Positions 37,326-48,306 of a DNA stretch of 64,000 bases are shown here, in pieces. The position numbers and the translations under genes are program-made. The notes beneath the pieces were generated by a model. That model did no database searches, was not told the origin of the DNA, and saw nothing but the letters and a program-made list of their open reading frames with translations. This DNA comes from Marisa cornuarietis (taxonomy: Eukaryota; Mollusca; Gastropoda; Architaenioglossa; Ampullariidae): assembly GCA_004794655.1 (NCBI GenBank), contig SMMW01000080.1, positions 217,501 through 281,500 of the forward strand, in the 5' to 3' direction. Each line of letters starts with the position of its first letter. The stretch's first letter is position 1.

Positions 37326-38719
37326 TCAGAGCACTAGCACAATCTGTCAGACTGGCAGTCCTGAGATCCGTATATAAGGATGGTAAATAAACTGAAGGAG
37401 CGCAGCTGTAGTTGCAAATATAAATTGTGGATAAAATATATTTTACAATACAACAAATGATAATAATAAGAAAACCGAGAGCAGTAAATAGAAGAAATTA
37501 ACACCAATACAGGCACACCGCCTTCGTCTTTCTGTTCTAGAGACTAACCCAATTTGTTAGTATGCAACGGAAGATCAGTGCGTGGGAAATCAATGGAAGG
37601 GAAGTAAATATGTTTTCATAGAGAAAAATACTGGTTGCTTCCCATGTCCTACACGTGTGAGAAGGAGAAGCACATCACTAAACTTAATGCTCATTACAAA
37701 GAAAAGTCCTCCGATTCAACAATTTAAATCAGACTGCTTTTTTAGGTGTCCTGTCCTTATTCCATGCACAAGAGACAAATCTATTTTTAAATATGAGTCA
37801 GACTTTTTAAAATTCCCACTTTGATTTTAAATACTTTTGAGGATCCGTACATTTAAAACGACAATAAACTGGCCGAGCTAATGCACAAAGCTTATTGTCT
37901 TATTTTGTTACAATTTTTGCGATAAATAAATATCTAGCTAGATACGTGAATATCTCGATCTGTTGATGTAAAAGTTACTCTTCGTGAATATTTTCCTCCT
38001 GAGTGGCTATAGGTGTCTCGACACTCACACGCATACGCATTTACACACCCTCGTCAGAACACGTGTGCTCAAACACACACGTGCACCGACACACATACAT
38101 GCAAACAACTTCCTAGTACGAATAGAAGTGATAGAGAAAGAGTAGGGAAAGGCACGATAATCAAATAATGAAACATGGAACAACCAAAAACAATGTGATG
38201 CGAGAATAATAATTATAAAATACAACATGCACAACGTAAGTGACATCTTAAATATAAATGAGAAGCCACACTTCACTGTTAAATGATAATAACATCCTTA
38301 TTTCACGTCAACCAAAAAGTGTATATTTTCTTGTAGTTTCTTTTTTCTCACCTTGTACTTTTTCTTTTCAAACAAGACATCCTAAATTCTCAAACGGTCA
38401 AACATTGTGAAAAAATCCACGGAAACGTTCACATGCGTGTTTGTTGCACAGTTCCTTGATAACTCTTAGGCGGCAAACTGTTTTGTCAAGGAGAAACTCG
38501 ACCCGAGCAAACAAATCCTAAATTATTTGGAAATACAAATTTGCTGATCCAGTAACACGGCTGGCGTTCAGGAAACTGTACACTGAATATACTGCATTTG
38601 ATTTTGCAGTTCCAAATCACACAATAAACAAAACTTTATTTTCAAGTTCTATTATTATGTTTGCTAAAGTAAGAAGAAAGAGGAAAATGTTGATCGGTAT
38701 ATGAACAGATTCTTTAGTG

Positions 38720-38720
<1 letters not shown>

Positions 38721-38794
<74 letters not shown>
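38721..38794. repeat. (CA)n microsatellite
   Basis: Pure CA run of about 37 units, 450 bp upstream of the GPCR gene. Confidence 0.97.
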
Positions 38795-38798
<4 letters not shown>

Positions 38799-39260
38799 TT
38801 TCTTCAAGTTAATTACTAGAGCGTCTATATTAAAATGTTCTTTTACAACGGGTTCATCTGTCTAGAATGGTGCAAAAGCTTTAGACCAGAGAGCGAAGGA
38901 ATGAGTCTTCCGGTTCTGAAGATTCATTAATGGTTTGCTCAAAGGTTTTACGAGGAGAAGAACAGAAGGTATTGCGCTGTAGTTCATGGGATCCTGTAGT
39001 CTTGCAAGAAAAAAATTTGCGTAGAAGAAAGAGACAGAAAATGTATTAATTGTACCATTACAGAGTTGCAAGCAATATTACAAAGTTTCAACATACATTG
39101 TAGACATTAAAATCAGCATCAGCTTTGATTGATTAATATAAAACTATTTTTCTCGCTCTTCCGCTAAAGTTTTTTCTTTATGTGAACACGAAACTGAGCT
39201 TTGGGGTTTGAGAAGAAGAAGCAGACGATGTCCAACAAAGGGTAACGTGGAACACAAAAC

Positions 39261-40400
39261 ATGGCGTCTCCAAACACCACCGTTCACATCCAGGACACGG
39301 TCGTACTTAATCCCTGGGATGACCCCATCAACATCTTGAGCTTACAAGGATTAAGGACGATAGAAAAGTTCATCCTGGTTTTCCAGCCGTGTGTGCTGGT
39401 CATCGGCCTGTTCACTAACGTGGTCAACGGTGTGGTGTTCTGGCGCCAGGGACTACGTGACCGGATGAACCTCTGCCTCTTCTGTCTGTCGCTCTCAGAC
39501 TTGGGTTACCTGGTAACCATATTTCTCATTCTTACTGTCAGTTCCATTATGGAGAAAACGGGCTCGCGTCTTGCGATGGAATACAGTGCAAAGGCCACGG
39601 TTTACGGATATGGATTTATGTTCAGCACAGCGGCGTTGTCTCGCTTGATCTCCATGGTGATCGCAGTCGAGAGATGTCTGTGCGTCGTGTTTCCTTTACG
39701 AGCCACGTCCCTCATTCGGACCCGCACTATGGCCTATCTTTTAGCCGCATTATTTGTTTTTGTACAGGTGTGTTACTCAACATTGCCACTCAGTCTGGTC
39801 GCCACGAGTGTTCAAGATAACGTGACTGGCGAGGTAACGTGGCTAGTTTTTCCATCTTCCCTTTCAGTTAACAATTACAAGGTGTTCGAAATTGTTTATT
39901 TTATTATTCCCAGAGTCGTCATCCCTGTAGGCACTTTCCTTACTGTCTTATTCGCTACCTGCATCACAGTAGTCCGGCTGAGAGCAGCCATGTCTTGGCG
40001 CCAGCAGACCAGCTCCAGCAGGGGTGAGTCTCAAAGCCAGCAGATGGCCCTGACTAAAATGCTCGTGATCATCTTGTGCATCGACATCACATGTTCAGCC
40101 CCATCCGCGATCCAAGCGATGCTGGAGATTTTCTGCTCCGAATATTTTTACGGCGGACCGTTGTACAATCTGGGGAGAGCAACAGGACCTCTGAGCGCGG
40201 TCTTCATATGCATCAACAGTTCCATTAATTTTTTCGTTTATTTTACGCTTTCTACTCGCTACAAACACAGTTTGCAGGTTCGGGGCGACCTTTGTCTATG
40301 TTTAAATAAATTCAGACGATCGTCTCAACATCAGAGAAATACCGACGCAACAGAAACGAGACTTAAAGAATCGTCCCAAAGACACGTAGCAGTCAGTTGA
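39261..40400 (+). CDS. Gene: class A (rhodopsin-family) GPCR, orphan, intronless, 379 aa
   Basis: A single uninterrupted frame with start context AACATGG. A 5-codon upstream ORF begins at 39227. Seven hydrophobic segments are visible at about 35-60, 70-95, 112-136, 155-177, 208-237, 263-285 and 305-330. Family marks: N54 in TM1 (GLFTNVVNGV), LSLSD in TM2, VERCLCVVFPL at the end of TM3 (E-R-C in place of DRY), and NSSINFFVYF in TM7 (in place of NPxxY). Two N-terminal/loop glycosylation sequons occur (N5 and N177). The cytoplasmic tail is short, basic, and has a CLCL cluster suited to palmitoylation. I see no cysteine at the usual TM3 start, so the standard extracellular disulfide appears absent. 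Ligand unknown; peptide or chemosensory roles are both possible for lineage-expanded molluscan receptors. Confidence 0.88.
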   Translation: MASPNTTVHIQDTVVLNPWDDPINILSLQGLRTIEKFILVFQPCVLVIGLFTNVVNGVVFWRQGLRDRMNLCLFCLSLSDLGYLVTIFLILTVSSIMEKTGSRLAMEYSAKATVYGYGFMFSTAALSRLISMVIAVERCLCVVFPLRATSLIRTRTMAYLLAALFVFVQVCYSTLPLSLVATSVQDNVTGEVTWLVFPSSLSVNNYKVFEIVYFIIPRVVIPVGTFLTVLFATCITVVRLRAAMSWRQQTSSSRGESQSQQMALTKMLVIILCIDITCSAPSAIQAMLEIFCSEYFYGGPLYNLGRATGPLSAVFICINSSINFFVYFTLSTRYKHSLQVRGDLCLCLNKFRRSSQHQRNTDATETRLKESSQRHVAVS

Positions 40401-41039
40401 AATATCAGCATCATCACCAAGAACAACATCATCGTCATCCTTTCTTCTTTTTCCACACGGTTGTTGGGTGCTTTAAAGTTGAATATTAATTTTATTTTCC
40501 TTAGCGTTTAGTCTCAGTACATTATGCACTGTCACAATCCTTTAGCATTGCAGGAAAAAAACGTAGCGCAAACAGTAGAGGATTGATAATAAGAACAACC
40601 ACGACACTGAGCAACTCCAGACTTGTGAGAACCGCGACATAAGAATTGTAAATTCATTCTTGCTGAAAGAAACAAATATTTACCGTGCGTGTATGCTCCA
40701 GCACTGAGCGAGGTTAACAAGCGAACAAAATCATACGGGTAAATAATATGTGTGTAACAGCAAAGGGTATGTGTTTATATATGTGTCTATATATATGTAT
40801 ATACACATGGCATAGATGTATAGTCACACAATTATGCCGGATGTATTTGTTTATCCCAGCCTCCTTCCCCTTTTTTGTTAGTGATGTTTTGCTAATTTTT
40901 GTGTTATTAGGCCCGGTGAGAGAGCGTGGAAAGGCGTGATTCTCGCTGTTCGTGTACGAGTTTAAAATCTGGAACATCGACCGACGGAGGCAGATCGTAA
41001 AATGCGAACAATTTCTTGCGAAGATGTCACCACCCGACC
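40401..41039. other. GPCR 3' flank
   Basis: AT-rich sequence with a short TATATATATA tract near 40785. No canonical AATAAA was seen close to the stop. No other gene. Confidence 0.5.
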
Positions 41040-41047
41040 ACCCTACC

Positions 41048-41175
41048 CAGGGCTGTGCTTAGGAGCAGGCAGACGAGAGGCATCTGCCTAGCGCCCCTCA
41101 CTTTTGATTAATATGATAACTAAAACCGTGGCGATCGTGGCGTCGAGGGCCCCGCAGGGGCTAAGAACGGGCCTG
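41048..41175. mobile_element. hAT MITE with perfect 8-bp target duplication
   Basis: The 128-bp element starts CAGGGCTGTGCTTAGGAGC and its other end reads CAGGCCCGTTCTTAGCCCC as reverse complement. The target duplication ACCCTACC is exact (41040-41047 and 41176-41183). CAGGG termini and 8-bp duplications are hAT hallmarks. It has no coding sequence. Confidence 0.88.
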
Positions 41176-41984
41176 ACCCTACCACCCGACCTCTATAGCA
41201 GACGGTCCGCTGCTTGTTGAGGCCTCCTCACATATCCTGGTAGCAGAATGGGTCTCATTTTCATCTTCTGAAGGAACGTATGGAGGCTACTCCCAGCGGC
41301 ACGTGCGGATATGAACATCTTGGTACCCGTAAAGTCCTTGTATAGGAATGTAAAGAGTTTAGACCGGCATGTACCCCCCAAAACTAACATTTTGGAGGTG
41401 TCTTTCTCATTGCTGTTGCGAAATGAGCACATCCTTTTTCTGGGTAGTACTTTCACTAATAATGCAATACTGATTTTGTACAAGTATTGAAAAAGTTCGG
41501 CGCGCTGAATGAACCTTCTTGATCTATGCCAAGATCTCAAACCTCACTGGTAAAATAATATCGTCTATCAGCGACCTGCAAATTCATCCATTAGCTTCCT
41601 TTAGTTGTGGTGACATGATTACAGCGGTTTCCTAAAATAAAAAACTGGAAGTGGTTTCCCGGAAACTGCAACACACAATGATCAAAGCTGACCAAGAGAA
41701 AAGGCCCCATCTTTGTACAGGACGACCCCAGACGCACATTGCTAATGTGACCTTGCAAAGTTAAATTCAGGTATATATATATATATATCAATGTCTTATT
41801 ATATCTTGCCTCGCGCTAGCAGTTTTGCTTTTTTTTCTTTCTAGTCATATTCACAAAACAAAAATTATTCAGAGAATAGAGGAGCATATAAACGTCGCCA
41901 GGTGTTTTTGGCTCCAGATTTTCGTATTTGTATGCAGGTTGAGTAAATCACTTGCATCCTGATAACTAAAGAAGGGTAACAACA

Positions 41985-43060
41985 AGCAGTGCCGAAACTA
42001 TAAGCCTAATAAATCATCCGAGCAAGGTTATGCTAAAGGCGGTCAAAAACCGTCTAACCCCTTATGGCTGAGAGCTGCTAGCGAAAGAAGAGTTTGGCAC
42101 GAGGTTGTGGCACGTGATGCGGAAATTCAACATCGAAGAAAGTCTCGTTCGAACAATTGATGCGCTGTATAATGAAGCTCAGTTCTCCTCAACTATCAGG
42201 TGGTATAGAGACCTCTTCGCGACGATGGTGGGTGTTTGCCATGGTTGCGATTTGACTCCCTTTCTCTTTAACATCTATCATACGAGGTAACCTCCAAGAC
42301 TATCATACCTCGGTGCTTCAGAGTGAGGCCCTCTGTGTAACCCAAGCTTTGCAGATGACATGGATCGGGTAGCAGGCAGCAACACCGAGTTACAGGACTT
42401 CACAGACCAACTCGCATGCAACACATACAAGATGGAGATTCGTACGGACAAGAGCGGACATTTAGCCAAGGGTCACAGCTGTGATGCAGCGATGATCAGA
42501 CTGAACAAAACATGGGACAGCAGAAACATAATCTTCACCACTGGATATCACCTGTACAAGTCCCTCGTCGTCACCATCCTGCTGTACGGCTGCTATTCGT
42601 GGACTTTGCTCACAGACGAAGCGACGCATCCAGGCATTCCAAACAAAATTTATTAAGGAGACTGCTCCGTGTCTCGTACAGGGAACCCAAGCAGTCGCCA
42701 CCATGGATCGGGGGAGAGGTCTCCAGAAAACATTGTTCGCCAGCCTCAAGTGGTGAAGACTAGCATGGTTCGTCCATGTTGCGAGACACGAGACCCTCTC
42801 GAATACGTTCCTCCTGGGAAACGTGGAGGAAGGGCATCGTCAGGGTAAGCAGAGAGAGAGAGAGAAAGAAAGAAAAAAAAACTGGATGGCGAATGAGGCC
42901 TGGACAGGCTGCCCAGTGAGAGACCTGTTAAACAGAGCGCGGGACCAGCCCCCAATGGCAAACCATCGCCGCTGCTGCGTCCCTGACGCAAAGGCACTTG
43001 TGGGGCGGCTTGTTTTGTGTCTGGCAGGTGCCAGTGAAGGGAATGACGATGATGATCAAA
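41985..43060 (+). pseudogene. RTE-like LINE reverse transcriptase fossil
   Basis: Broken frames in order: TISLINHPSKVMLKAV, then LWHVMRKFNIEESLVRTIDA and a degraded VGVxxGCxLTPFLFNI (VGVRQGCLLSPxLFNI block), then LLYGCYSWTLL, NLLRRLLRVSYRE, then a basic region followed by MANEAWTGCPVRDLLNRARD. This order and wording fit the RTE-type endonuclease-RT proteins (often annotated craniofacial development protein 2-like). A segment that should hold the FADD-type active site is missing or destroyed. It ends in (GAT)n-like 'gacgatgatgatc', typical of RTE tails. Confidence 0.75.
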
Positions 43061-43109
43061 TTTGTTGGTTTTTTGTTTGTTTGTTTGTTTGTTTGTTTAC
43101 TGTAGTCCG

Positions 43110-44085
43110 TTTGGCAAGAAAAAAAGTGCAGAACGGCCAACACAGTAAGCGCTTTGGGCACCAGTTTTTAATCGAAATTAATGACGCACAATGTTATCTT
43201 CGGAAAAAAGGACTTTCCATCCGGGATTGCGCTCTCAAAATGAAAGCGCTGAAAACTTTTCTGACCGACAGTAGAGACAGAATCGCCGATACCAGTGCAA
43301 ACTTTGCAGAAAGCATGTACCTTGAGTTTGGTATCACCACGGAGCCAGAGAAGAAAGTGCTCATGGTCTCTCGTTCAAGAACAAGCTTTGGAGAGAAATC
43401 TGTTCTTCGACGGACAGAATCGTTCAGGAAGTAACGATTAGATTTCAACAGCTTAACGAAGTTGCAGAAAATTATGAATTTCTCTCTTCTTCGCAACTGC
43501 TGGACGCCAAATTCGAGATCAGTCTCCAGCATGCTCCTGACGACATCGACAAGGATGAGTTCATTCTTGAACGGAAGTGACTTAAAAAGTTTGTTGAGGC
43601 TTCTTCAGAAAAAGCAGCCATCAAAGAATAAGGTCCTTTCGAATTTTTTAATTTTATTTACCAGCACAAATTAAGTGATTCCGTTCCAAACATTGCCATC
43701 ATGCTTTGCACTTTCCTGACTATTGGGTTCAGCATCTACCTATGAAAGAAGTTTCTCTAAATTGAAGCTAATCAAGAACTATCTGCGATCCACAATGAGT
43801 AATTTACGATTGACAAGTCTTGCAATTTTGTCAATCGAGCACGACCTTGTCAATAGGATTGATTTTGATAAAGTGATTAATAGCTTCACTGGTCAAAAGG
43901 CTCGTAAAATGTCTCTGTAGTCTGTAGGTTAAAACATTCATGATTCTGTGCTTGTAATATAACTTACAGGTTAACAGTATTAAAGACAAAATACAATTTT
44001 TTGCTTTCAAATTTTTATTATTATTATTTTGGGGGCGTCAACGGCAGGTCCGCACAAGGCAACAAATACCCTAGCTACGTCACTG
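43110..44085 (+). pseudogene. hAT transposase fossil with 3' terminus
   Basis: Frames carry hAT/ZMYM1-like transposase pieces: NDAQCYLRKKGLSIRDCALK, SANFAESMYLEFGI, LLDAKFEISLQHAPDD (another frame), and the C-terminal dimerisation block YERSFSKLKLIKNYLRSTMS followed by LRLTSLAILSIEHDL. Stops and frameshifts separate them. The right end CCCTAGCTACGTCACTG at 44069-44085 is a standard hAT terminus (reverse complement CAGTGACGTAGCTAGGG). The left end seems lost at the junction with the RTE fossil. Confidence 0.8.
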
Positions 44086-45861
44086 ATTTTATGGTTACAA
44101 AAGAGACTTTAAAATTCATCTCATGGCCAAAGGACCCACCATAGTAAACGCTCCTGTGACTAACCACACGTGTATGTCAACGAAGCTAGTGGCTGGAATA
44201 GTCATGCTAATCCTTGGCTTTTGTGGTCCACAGGCCGCACGCATTTTTTTCCAGCATCACGCCATGAACACATAACAACATTCAGAACTAAAAACAGTAA
44301 AACAGGGTTTGAACAGTAATGTTCTTAGTATTACAAAATCAGTATGATCAAAATGTTTGCTTAGTTACAAGGTATCCATTCGTTGAATATACCTGATGTT
44401 GGTCATTACTCCGCTGCTCAGTTTTTTCTGTTTGTATAGCGAATTAAATTCATTTGAATTTAAGAAGTATGAAGAGAATCTAGTCAATATTTAGTTAGCC
44501 AACTATTTTGATTTTAGGAGGATCGAGAAGAGGAATACAACCTAAGTCGCTCTTAGTGGAAAGAATGAATATTTTTAGTTGGCGGAAGTCAATCTGACAC
44601 ACAGTTTACAGCATTAAAAGGTTCGGTATTTTAGAAATGCCCGAGCAAGGAAAATTTAAGAATAATTTATAAATCATATGTTATCAAATCTATCCGTCTT
44701 TGGGAAATCACTTTGAACCCTGGAGGTGGTAAATCGGACCTGTAACATCAGTTTTTCCAGTAGTCGCTTCTTACCTTTGACTGGTTGGTGCAGGTCATAT
44801 AGGAATTACATGTACTCTTACCTTTCTCTCGCATTCCCCATGTATGACTATTACATCCTTGTGTGTGATTCTCTATTATTTTGTTTTCGGTAACGTCGGT
44901 TTTTTTTTTAACAATTGGAACGATGTCCCGAGAGGTGGATGAAACCGAGTGAACTGTCTGCTTAATTGTCTTTTAATCTCAGAAGAGTGATCCTCTCTTT
45001 AGTCGTCGTCCATCCTCCACATTATTCTGTGTTTTTATTCACAGATTTCATCTGTGACCTGATTTCCCTACACAAAATACATTTTCATTGCCGTCCAAAA
45101 TTCGTTATAGTTTAATATGATATATATATATATATAGCAGGCAATGTTGCATTCCTAAAATGTAATAAAGCTTTAATACAACCACTAATCCTGACGTGTA
45201 ACTATAGATTAGTTTTCTTGAAACAATACATTTATCCAGGGTTAACATAACTTTAGAAACAGCTAGTTTTTCGCATTTTTATAAATTGTATTTCATATGT
45301 TTTCTTATGTACTATATAGGACTAGGAGTGCGCCACAGAGCAAAAGCTGAATAAACTGGCACATAGCTAATACGAAATTTTTGTTTTTGTTTCTTTTGTC
45401 TTGTAATCGTTTTGATGACATCGTTCACTTGAAATATGACTAGAGATAAGACTGATGACATAAATTAAAAGGCTGTGTAAGATTACGAATGACATTAAGG
45501 TTAATTAAAAATTAAAGAGAGATCTTTAAGTTAGAGTTTGTCTATCATGCTGCGATCATGTAATGACTCGATCCATCTCACACTGTTTACAATACACTGA
45601 ACGCCAAAGGGATGATTTCTAAGGAAAAAAAAAAAATAAGACGAAAGTCAGAAGGAAGACATACATATTTATATGATTGTCCTGTGGAGTGGAAGGATAA
45701 TGAATTGCTAGAGATCCCCGCTGAGCTTTGTGCTGTTTTTCACTACTCAGTTAGTTGTGAAACATTATTGATGTGATCTGGTGTCGACATTACAAAATTA
45801 CATACACATTCACTTTACAGTACCTACATACATCCCTTCGTCCAATGCTTTACGTTCTACT

Positions 45862-45998
45862 CTTGTACCTCATCTTTACGTTGTTCAGTGTAGGTACTTC
45901 ACAGTCTATACTGTCAGTTATCTTTCATTTGTCTGCGCTGAGAGTACAATCTATCGTGGTCGTTATGCTGCGCGTTATAAGTTCGCATTAATATTAAA
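45862..45998 (+). repeat. (TTA)n-tailed dispersed repeat, copy 2
   Basis: Counterpart of 37165-37325: 'cttgtacctcatctttacgt', 'tgttcagtgtaggtac', 'gagagtacaatct', 'gcgcgttataagttcgcatta'. The tail is shorter. Confidence 0.6.
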
Positions 45999-46454
45999 AG
46001 ACTCACTGACGTTGTGTTGGGGAATTCTGGCATAAATGTTTTGGGGAATCCTCAGGTCGACGATTCTTTGCAGATAGTGTTTGGTTGTAAATGCGTCCTT
46101 AACGATCGATCGTTCTTTCAAGAAAAGAGTCGACTGACATTTACCATATTAATTCATAATTTCAAACTAAACAACGTGGTATATAGTAATGGACTTAAGT
46201 TAGTATGAATAATTATATGTATTAATGAGACACGGTCTCCCGACGTGTTATGCATTATTCCATCTGAAGAGGTGCAACGTCAGTGGTTAGTTCATTCAAG
46301 GTCCAAAAATGCAGTGTTTTGTTTTTGCTGCAGATTAATTGTTAGCAAGAAATCGGGGAACAGCTTTCTTATAGGGGTGGGGGACAACATGGCGGCCATA
46401 AAAGAAATGGCTCGCGGCATTATCGTCTGCTCGCTCCACTCAGTTGCCCAATTG

Positions 46455-46520
46455 TACCTAATAAACTAAACCTAAACCTACCCCAAACTCTCCCCTACCC
46501 CAAACCCTAACCCCAAACCT
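46455..46520. repeat. degenerate telomere-like patch
   Basis: Irregular CCTAAA, CCTACCCC and CCCTAACCCC units resemble a decayed interstitial (CCCTAA)n. The true telomeric hexamer occurs at most once in register. Confidence 0.35.
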
Positions 46521-47189
46521 CTGACAAAATAAAATAGACCAGCCTATGACATCACATTCCCCCCCCCCATAAGAAAGTTCTGCCCTTCAGATTTAGAAAA
46601 TAATATTGTCCCCAACATTATTCATTGCTTGAAAAGAATTCGCAGGACATCCTTGCGCCCATAGCGATTGCCTAGTTAGCCTCAATGTCGAACCACACAA
46701 GCCGGAAGTACTGTACACATTTTTTTGCGCATATCTTTCGCGTGCCTAATTCCAGAAAGGCCTTTAGCTCATGACTGGGATCATATACTTTTATTTATCT
46801 AAGTTTGCCTCCGATCAGTTAGTGTTCAAAGTTTATAGTTGTGTGTTTTTGTTTGTTTGTTTGTTTTTTTTGGGGGGTGGTGGTGGCGTGGTTCCGCATC
46901 TGAGCCTCATTTTCGATCCAACCAAAGGGCCGTCACTCATAGGTGACTTTTTTGGCGGCGTGGTTCGAACACTGCATCAATAATATAATATCAATTTGTT
47001 TATACTCTTGCTGTTGTACATTTGTCGTTTTCCTGCACTGAAGAAAAGGAGGGAAAACGTAAGTATTTTTCATTAATAAAACTCTTGATCAATAAAGTCT
47101 GTTTTAATATCAACAAAATGATGTAGGATGTCTATTTTATGATTACGCCTAATGGCTAAATGAATCAACGGTGACTGTTTAAACTCTAT

Positions 47190-47820
47190 GGTTGATAGGT
47201 AATTTCGCTTATTGTTATGACAATATATCATGCGTATCTCTATGGTCCACTTAGTTTTACGGATAAATAATGTATTTAATTTCTGATTGAAATGTCATCA
47301 GTTTGCAATGCTTAGGAAGTAGGCCTACATCTGAAACTGGAACACTTTATACGAGCATATTTTGATATGATACTGGAATTTTTATCCCTCAAATCAGTTA
47401 CTGTGGTACTTGTATAACAATACAGAGTCCCAGTTGGTCTGCTCATGCTGGTCAGTTGAAGTGATTGCTGTGACAAAATTACATGTGGATAGGTATAGCA
47501 ACATACGGTACCATACTTGCATAATTCAATAGTCAGTTTCATGCCACATTCACTAGAGAACAAGTACTTTTTTGGCAGTGCTGAAAAAGTACTTCTTAAA
47601 CAGGAATATTCTGTGTGAGTATATTTTTTTAATTACAAAACTCTGTAGAGCACAATGTTGGCATCACCATCACCATCCTAAATAAAAGGTGCAAGGACTT
47701 GTAGGCCTATCTTGTATTACCTGGCATCTTTCTCAGGAGATTCATGTGTATGTTTGAAAGGGTGTTTGCGTGCATGTGTGTTGAATGTCATGTATGGGTA
47801 TGTATGTTTGCATTTTATGT
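47190..47820 (+). repeat. duplicated gene 3 intron block, upstream copy
   Basis: This is a composite of two gene 3 segments. 47215-47385 matches 51015-51165 (including the decayed microexon motif 'caatgctcagtaagtac'). 47398-47820 matches 54940-55390, including the microexon, its flanks, the 'gttggcatcaccatcaccat' stretch and the start of a TG-rich insertion. It lies 5' of the presumed gene 3 start, so the duplication spread both ways. Confidence 0.75.
47579..47614 (+). pseudogene. orphan 36-nt microexon upstream of gene 3
   Basis: Same size, phase (2 to 2) and content as the array members: the encoded unit reads AEKVLLKQEYSV. The acceptor TTTTTTGGCAG and donor GTGAGT look usable. No upstream coding exon was found to splice to it, so it is either a relic or part of an unrecognised 5' extension or neighbouring gene copy. 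Confidence 0.55.
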
Positions 47821-47823
47821 TTG

Positions 47824-48106
47824 CAAAACACAGTCTAGTTGCTCAGCAGAGGATGGCTGGAGCAGTGCCATCTGCAGTAGTGCTTTAAATGGGAGTATAT
47901 CAACATTGTGTAACAAGCAAGTAGGTTTAAAAACTGGCACCGATGATGAGTATTTGCAATCAAGTTCGATCATTACGCAGTAATGGTCAGACAAGAGACC
48001 TTAAGAAACATCAACTGACTGCAGTAATTGGTCATCAGGTCGATCCATGACCCAGTCCAATATGTGATCTCTTTTGTGAGTAGGCTGCAAAACAGACTCG
48101 ACAATC
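47824..48106 (-). mobile_element. LINE endonuclease-region fragment
   Basis: Aligns by eye with 59273-59555 of the LINE at 56975-60152 ('gcaaaacacagtc', 'gttgctc.gcagagg.tgg', 'gtaatggtcag', 'ggtcatcaggtcgat', 'tgacccagtcca'). It is diverged with several indels, and no open frame is preserved. Confidence 0.8.
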
Positions 48107-48306
48107 GCCATTTATGTGTGATATATGTGTATGTATAAAAGATATATATGATTGCAGGTATACTATAGAACAAATTATATGAAGATATATAATATTATGT
48201 CTTGTTTTCAGACATAAGGGCCAAGAGCGGTTACGCTGCCAAGAGTATTCCTCCCTTGTCATTATTGGTGCTGTTTTGACCATTTGTTTCTACTTTTAAT
48301 TCAAAG

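Larger units (their letters stand above)
33650..39200. other. intergenic DNA with simple repeats
   Basis: No complete gene was recognised apart from the separately listed orphan exon-like frame (36037-36255). Contents: AC-rich tracts at 34970-35120, pure (CA)n at 35188-35241 and 38721-38794, a LINE tail at 35249-35321 and a (TTA)n-ended repeat at 37165-37325. Long frames over the CA tracts are artefacts. Confidence 0.6.
44086..47190. other. intergenic DNA, no gene recognised
   Basis: AT-rich. It holds a (TA)n at about 45121-45136, a second (TTA)-type repeat copy at 45862-45998, and a telomere-like C-rich patch at 46455-46520. Open frames are short and unlike known proteins. One ATGGCGGCC at 46389 has a good start context but its frame ends after 27 codons in the telomere-like patch. 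Confidence 0.55.

Noticed and set aside
46389..46469. ATGGCGGCC start-like sequence as a possible gene
   Set aside because: The frame closes after 27 codons in a telomere-like patch, and no donor or following exon was found.
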